Source: Modestobacter marinus
GTDB taxonomy: Bacteria > Actinomycetota > Actinomycetes > Mycobacteriales > Geodermatophilaceae
Assembly (NCBI RefSeq): GCF_011758655.1
Contig: NZ_JAAMPA010000001.1
Coordinates: 682,001-746,000 of the forward strand
DNA length: 64,000 nt
Reading direction: 5' to 3'
Part shown: piece by piece, positions 63,537 to 64,000 of the stretch
How positions within the stretch are numbered: the first letter of the stretch is position 1
How the letters are laid out: each line of letters opens with the position of its first letter
Notes under the pieces: model-generated
Databases searched by the model: none
What the model was told of the DNA's origin: nothing
The model's input: the letters and a program-made list of their open reading frames with translations, nothing else
Made by a program: the position numbers and the translations under genes

Positions 63537-64000
63537 ATGACCATCGCCAGTGGCACCGTCCGTGAGGCGGCGATCGCCGCACCACCCCCGACCTCCGCCG
63601 CCACCTCCCCCGCCCGCCCGCGCAAGCGCCGGCAGCTGACCCGCAACCGCTGGGGCTACGCCTACGTCGCACCGTTCTTCCTGGTGTTCACGGCGTTCAG
63701 CCTCTACCCGTTCATGTACACCGCCTGGGTCTCGCTGCACGAGACGAGCCTGTCCAACATCAACGGCGGCACCTGGGTCGGGCTGGAGAACTACCGGGAG
63801 CTGCTGCAGAGCGAGTTCTTCTGGAACGCCGCCCGCAACACCCTCACCATCGGGATCCTGGCCACGGTCCCCCAGCTGTGCATGGCCCTGGGGCTGGCGC
63901 ACCTGCTGAACTACAAGCTCCGCGGCCGCACCTTCTTCCGCACCGTGATGCTGATGCCCTACGCGACCAGCATCGCCGCCGCGACCCTGGTGTTCTCCCA
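63537..64000 (+). CDS. Sugar ABC transporter permease (MalF/UgpA type), partial
   Basis: From ATG 63537 to the window edge 154 codons are open. A Pro/Ala-rich cytosolic start is followed by membrane helices (YAYVAPFFLVFTAFSLYPFM, TLTIGILATVPQLCMALGLA, FFRTVMLMPYATSIAAATLV). This is the first inner-membrane permease of the transporter; the conserved EAA loop and the second permease lie beyond the window. Confidence 0.88.
   Translation, partial: MTIASGTVREAAIAAPPPTSAATSPARPRKRRQLTRNRWGYAYVAPFFLVFTAFSLYPFMYTAWVSLHETSLSNINGGTWVGLENYRELLQSEFFWNAARNTLTIGILATVPQLCMALGLAHLLNYKLRGRTFFRTVMLMPYATSIAAATLVFS

Overview
The window is a stretch of chromosome from a very GC-rich actinobacterium. Gene content, frequent GTG starts, ATGA/GTGA overlaps, mycobacterial-type synteny, leaderless promoters and a dispersed palindrome whose translation reads EMAISA all fit the Geodermatophilaceae (Blastococcus, Modestobacter, Geodermatophilus). 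The family assignment is inference; the phylum is secure. No prophage, insertion sequence, CRISPR array, rRNA or origin was seen.

Layout. 1-9264: cobalamin and cobalt-uptake operon. It holds a chelatase-like VWA protein (partial), cobO, cobB, the ECF cobalt transporter cbiMNQO, a CobE/CbiG-C to CobC fusion with a His/Asp-rich heptapeptide repeat linker, cobT and a two-domain siroheme synthase/uroporphyrinogen methyltransferase. Nearly every junction is a 4-base stop/start overlap. 9295-19336: a membrane protein, two alpha/beta hydrolases, an ABC-2 exporter with its own XRE regulator, an EamA permease divergent from a CGNR zinc-finger protein, a FhuF-like Fe-S protein, acetyl-CoA synthetase and a Holin-X type membrane protein. 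19430-33771: a block in the same order as M. tuberculosis Rv3671c-Rv3683 (marP, Nudix, TlpA-like, nth, Rv3675-like, crp, RidA, DUF4177, two ArsA/GET3-like ATPases, ponA2-like PBP, metallophosphoesterase). A cupredoxin lipoprotein, a Nudix gene, a desaturase and yqeY are interleaved, and the mycobacterial whiB4 and metallo-beta-lactamase genes are missing. A tRNA-Pro(CGG) follows. 34050-44699: two CNNM/CBS membrane proteins, an S9 peptidase, a probably frameshifted hypothetical gene, lysC-asd, a non-coding minisatellite region, an HTH protein, and leuA behind a Leu-codon leader-peptide attenuator. 44745-51444: Mrp/Mnh Na+/H+ antiporter operon with fused A and B subunits. 51571-64000: a two-component system, an ABC-F ATPase, a DHFR-like reductase, the circularly permuted ATP-grasp / alpha-E / transglutaminase operon, and a LacI-controlled sugar ABC transporter cut by the window end.

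Recurring non-coding structure is the most unusual aspect. There are at least three dispersed repeat families: paired 22-bp palindromes, a CACCAACG/GATCAGGTGACCTGATC element, and a structured element that begins at stop codons. Several in-frame minisatellites are concentrated in the cobalamin operon. Two places need a CTG start to give a complete protein. About ten genes have a TANNNT hexamer placed 6-8 nt before the start codon, which predicts leaderless transcripts.
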